This document shows positions 54,493 through 56,017 of a DNA stretch of 56,017 bases, piece by piece; within the stretch, counting starts at the first letter, position 1; every line of letters starts with the position of its first letter. The position numbers were made by a program, and so were the translations under genes. Under the pieces are notes generated by a model that was not told where the DNA came from, did no database searches, and was given only the letters and a program-made list of their open reading frames with translations. The DNA comes from Plectonema cf. radiosum LEGE 06105 (GTDB lineage: Bacteria; Cyanobacteriota; Cyanobacteriia; Cyanobacteriales; Nostocaceae), in contig NZ_JADEWL010000029.1 of assembly GCF_015207665.1 (NCBI RefSeq), positions 1 through 56,017 on the forward strand. The letters are read 5' to 3'.

Positions 54493-56001
54493 ATGTCTTT
54501 TCCGAGAAGCAGCGGTATTTTACTTCATCCTACTAGTTTTCCCAGTCGCTTTGGGATTGGGGATTTGGGTGATGAAGCCTACCGTTTTATTGATTTTCTT
54601 AAAGATAGTTATCAGCAGTATTGGCAAATTTTACCTTTAGGGCCAACTGGTTTTGGTAATTCTCCTTATATGTGCTATTCAGCTTTAGCGGGTAATCCAC
54701 TGTTGATTAGCCCGGAAAAATTGCGCGATCGCGATTTACTTGCGGATGATGATTTCACTAACTTACCTGAATTTCCGTTGGATAATGTAAATTACGAGCA
54801 AGTAGAATCAACTAAAATACCTTTATTGAAAAAAGCGTGTTCTAATTTTAAAGCGAATATCACCAAAGAACAGCAACAAGCATTTGAAAAATTTTCCCAT
54901 TCTAAAGCTTATTGGCTAGATGATTATACTTTATTCATGGCGCTCAAAGATAGTACAGATGGCGCAAGCTGGAATAGTTGGGATGAACAAATCGCTAAGC
55001 GTAAACCTAAAGCCATAGAAAAAGCTAAGCAAGAATTAGAAGACCGAGTTTTTTACCACAAATTTCTTCAATTTGAATTTTATAATCAATGGTCGGAATT
55101 GAGAAAATACGCCAACGAATGCGGTGTTCAGATTGTCGGCGATATTCCGATTTATGTCGCTCACGATAGCGCCGATGTTTGGGGAAATCCAGATATTTTT
55201 TGTTTGGATAAGGAGACTGGAGAAGCCGCGTTGATGGCTGGTGTACCACCAGATTACTTTAGCGCTACTGGTCAATTGTGGGGTAATCCAGTTTACGATT
55301 GGAAGCAATTAGAAAAGCAAAAATTCAAGTGGTGGGTACAGCGTTTTGAAGCGATGCTCGATTATGTTGATATTATTCGTATCGACCATTTCCGGGGATT
55401 TGAAGCTTACTGGGCTGTACCTTTAGGTGAAGAAACAGCAGTAAACGGTGAGTGGATCAAAGCACCTGGAGATAAGTTGTTTGAAACTATTAAAAAGCAA
55501 CTTGGTACTTTACCAGTATTAGCGGAAGATTTGGGAACTATCACCCCAGATGTAGAAGCATTGCGGGATAAATTTGATTTTCCCGGTATGAAGGTTTTAC
55601 AGTTTGCTTTTGGTGGAGATGCTAGCAATCCTTATTTACCCTTTAAAATCGAAGATCATAATTGTGTGATTTACACTGGTACTCACGATAACGATACTAC
55701 CGTCGGTTGGTACGAAAATGCGACCGACGATGAAAAACGCAATTTATGTTTCTATTTAGGTTCTATAAGTCCCGACGGTGTACATTGGGATATGATTCGT
55801 TTAGCCTTGGCTTCTGTTGCCAATGTAGCGATTTTTCCTTTACAAGATATTTTGGGATTAGGTTCCAATGCCAGAATGAATATTCCTAGTAAAGGAGAAG
55901 GTAACTGGGAATGGCGTTATCGACATGAAGCGATGAATTCCGAATTATCCCAACGAATGAAAAACTTTGTCGAATTTTTTGGGCGATCGCCAATTAGTTG
56001 A
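54493..56001 (+). CDS. malQ: 4-alpha-glucanotransferase MalQ (GH77)
   Basis: This 502-residue amylomaltase/disproportionating enzyme moves glucan segments between chains in glycogen and maltodextrin metabolism. Typical GH77 features are the N-terminal RSSGILLHPTSFPSRFGIGD, YWQILPLGPTG, the nucleophile region IIRIDHFRGFEAYW, the acid/base region VLAEDLGTITPDV and the late motif YTGTHDNDTTVGWY. The length and the C-terminus (FFGRSPIS) are normal, so it is complete within the window. Confidence 0.97.
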   Translation: MSFPRSSGILLHPTSFPSRFGIGDLGDEAYRFIDFLKDSYQQYWQILPLGPTGFGNSPYMCYSALAGNPLLISPEKLRDRDLLADDDFTNLPEFPLDNVNYEQVESTKIPLLKKACSNFKANITKEQQQAFEKFSHSKAYWLDDYTLFMALKDSTDGASWNSWDEQIAKRKPKAIEKAKQELEDRVFYHKFLQFEFYNQWSELRKYANECGVQIVGDIPIYVAHDSADVWGNPDIFCLDKETGEAALMAGVPPDYFSATGQLWGNPVYDWKQLEKQKFKWWVQRFEAMLDYVDIIRIDHFRGFEAYWAVPLGEETAVNGEWIKAPGDKLFETIKKQLGTLPVLAEDLGTITPDVEALRDKFDFPGMKVLQFAFGGDASNPYLPFKIEDHNCVIYTGTHDNDTTVGWYENATDDEKRNLCFYLGSISPDGVHWDMIRLALASVANVAIFPLQDILGLGSNARMNIPSKGEGNWEWRYRHEAMNSELSQRMKNFVEFFGRSPIS

Positions 56002-56017
56002 GGACAAGGAGATGGGG

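Overview
The window looks like chromosome from a filamentous cyanobacterium of the Nostocales type. The evidence is frequent GCGATCGC (HIP1-like) octamers, cyanobacterial families (IctB, HemJ, HmpF, a PATAN response regulator, a cyanoexosortase), gaps filled with tandem heptanucleotide repeats, and a complete hmp-type pilus-chemotaxis locus as known from hormogonium-forming Nostoc. Species cannot be fixed from the sequence. No tRNA, rRNA or CRISPR array was seen.

Layout. 1-7.1 kb (minus strand) is an exopolysaccharide/exosortase block: tyrosine-autokinase-like chain-length protein, Wza-like export protein, exosortase-associated protein, cyanoexosortase and a DegT-family sugar aminotransferase. 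7.8-13.1 kb holds a GAF sensor that has lost its phosphoacceptor histidine, ictB, a LuxR-type response regulator and hemJ. 13.2-15.2 kb is an intact IS607-type element (serine recombinase plus TnpB). 15.3-18.3 kb carries a DUF6671-like protein, a peptidoglycan-binding protein and tilS. 18.4-32.6 kb is the motility region: hmpF, divergent from hmpA-hmpB-hmpC-hmpD-hmpE. A second TnpB element, now frameshifted, sits between hmpA and hmpB. 33.2-40.1 kb has prolyl oligopeptidase, a Uma2 nuclease, a 3' remnant of the oligopeptidase, a membrane-anchored PhnD-like binding protein and an amidase/glucosaminidase. 40.3-49.6 kb is housekeeping (dnaG, yraN, queA) mixed with pentapeptide and TPR proteins and a TrkA-domain channel-like protein. 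49.6-52.5 kb has a MEKHLA gene broken by a nonsense codon and a solo IscB element with its HEARO/omega RNA. 52.5-56 kb has a pentapeptide-RidA fusion, a Nudix hydrolase and malQ.

The most notable content is the density of transposon-encoded RNA-guided nuclease systems: one intact TnpB with recombinase, one TnpB relic that keeps its RNA-coding end, one IscB with upstream RNA, and two solo IS200/IS605-type ends, one of which looks like an orphan omega-RNA. Next in interest are a family of about 64-bp interspersed palindromes (five copies plus a short form) placed mostly just after genes, a degenerate histidine kinase, an amidase with a probable catalytic Glu-to-Gln change, and the insertion that separates hmpA from the rest of its operon.

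How the genes work together: the Hmp proteins form a chemotaxis-like array (adaptor HmpC, receptor HmpD, kinase HmpE, receivers HmpA and HmpB) that in Nostoc controls type IV pilus motility together with HmpF. The EPS/exosortase block probably makes and sorts surface polymer, which gliding filaments also need, though that functional link is inference.
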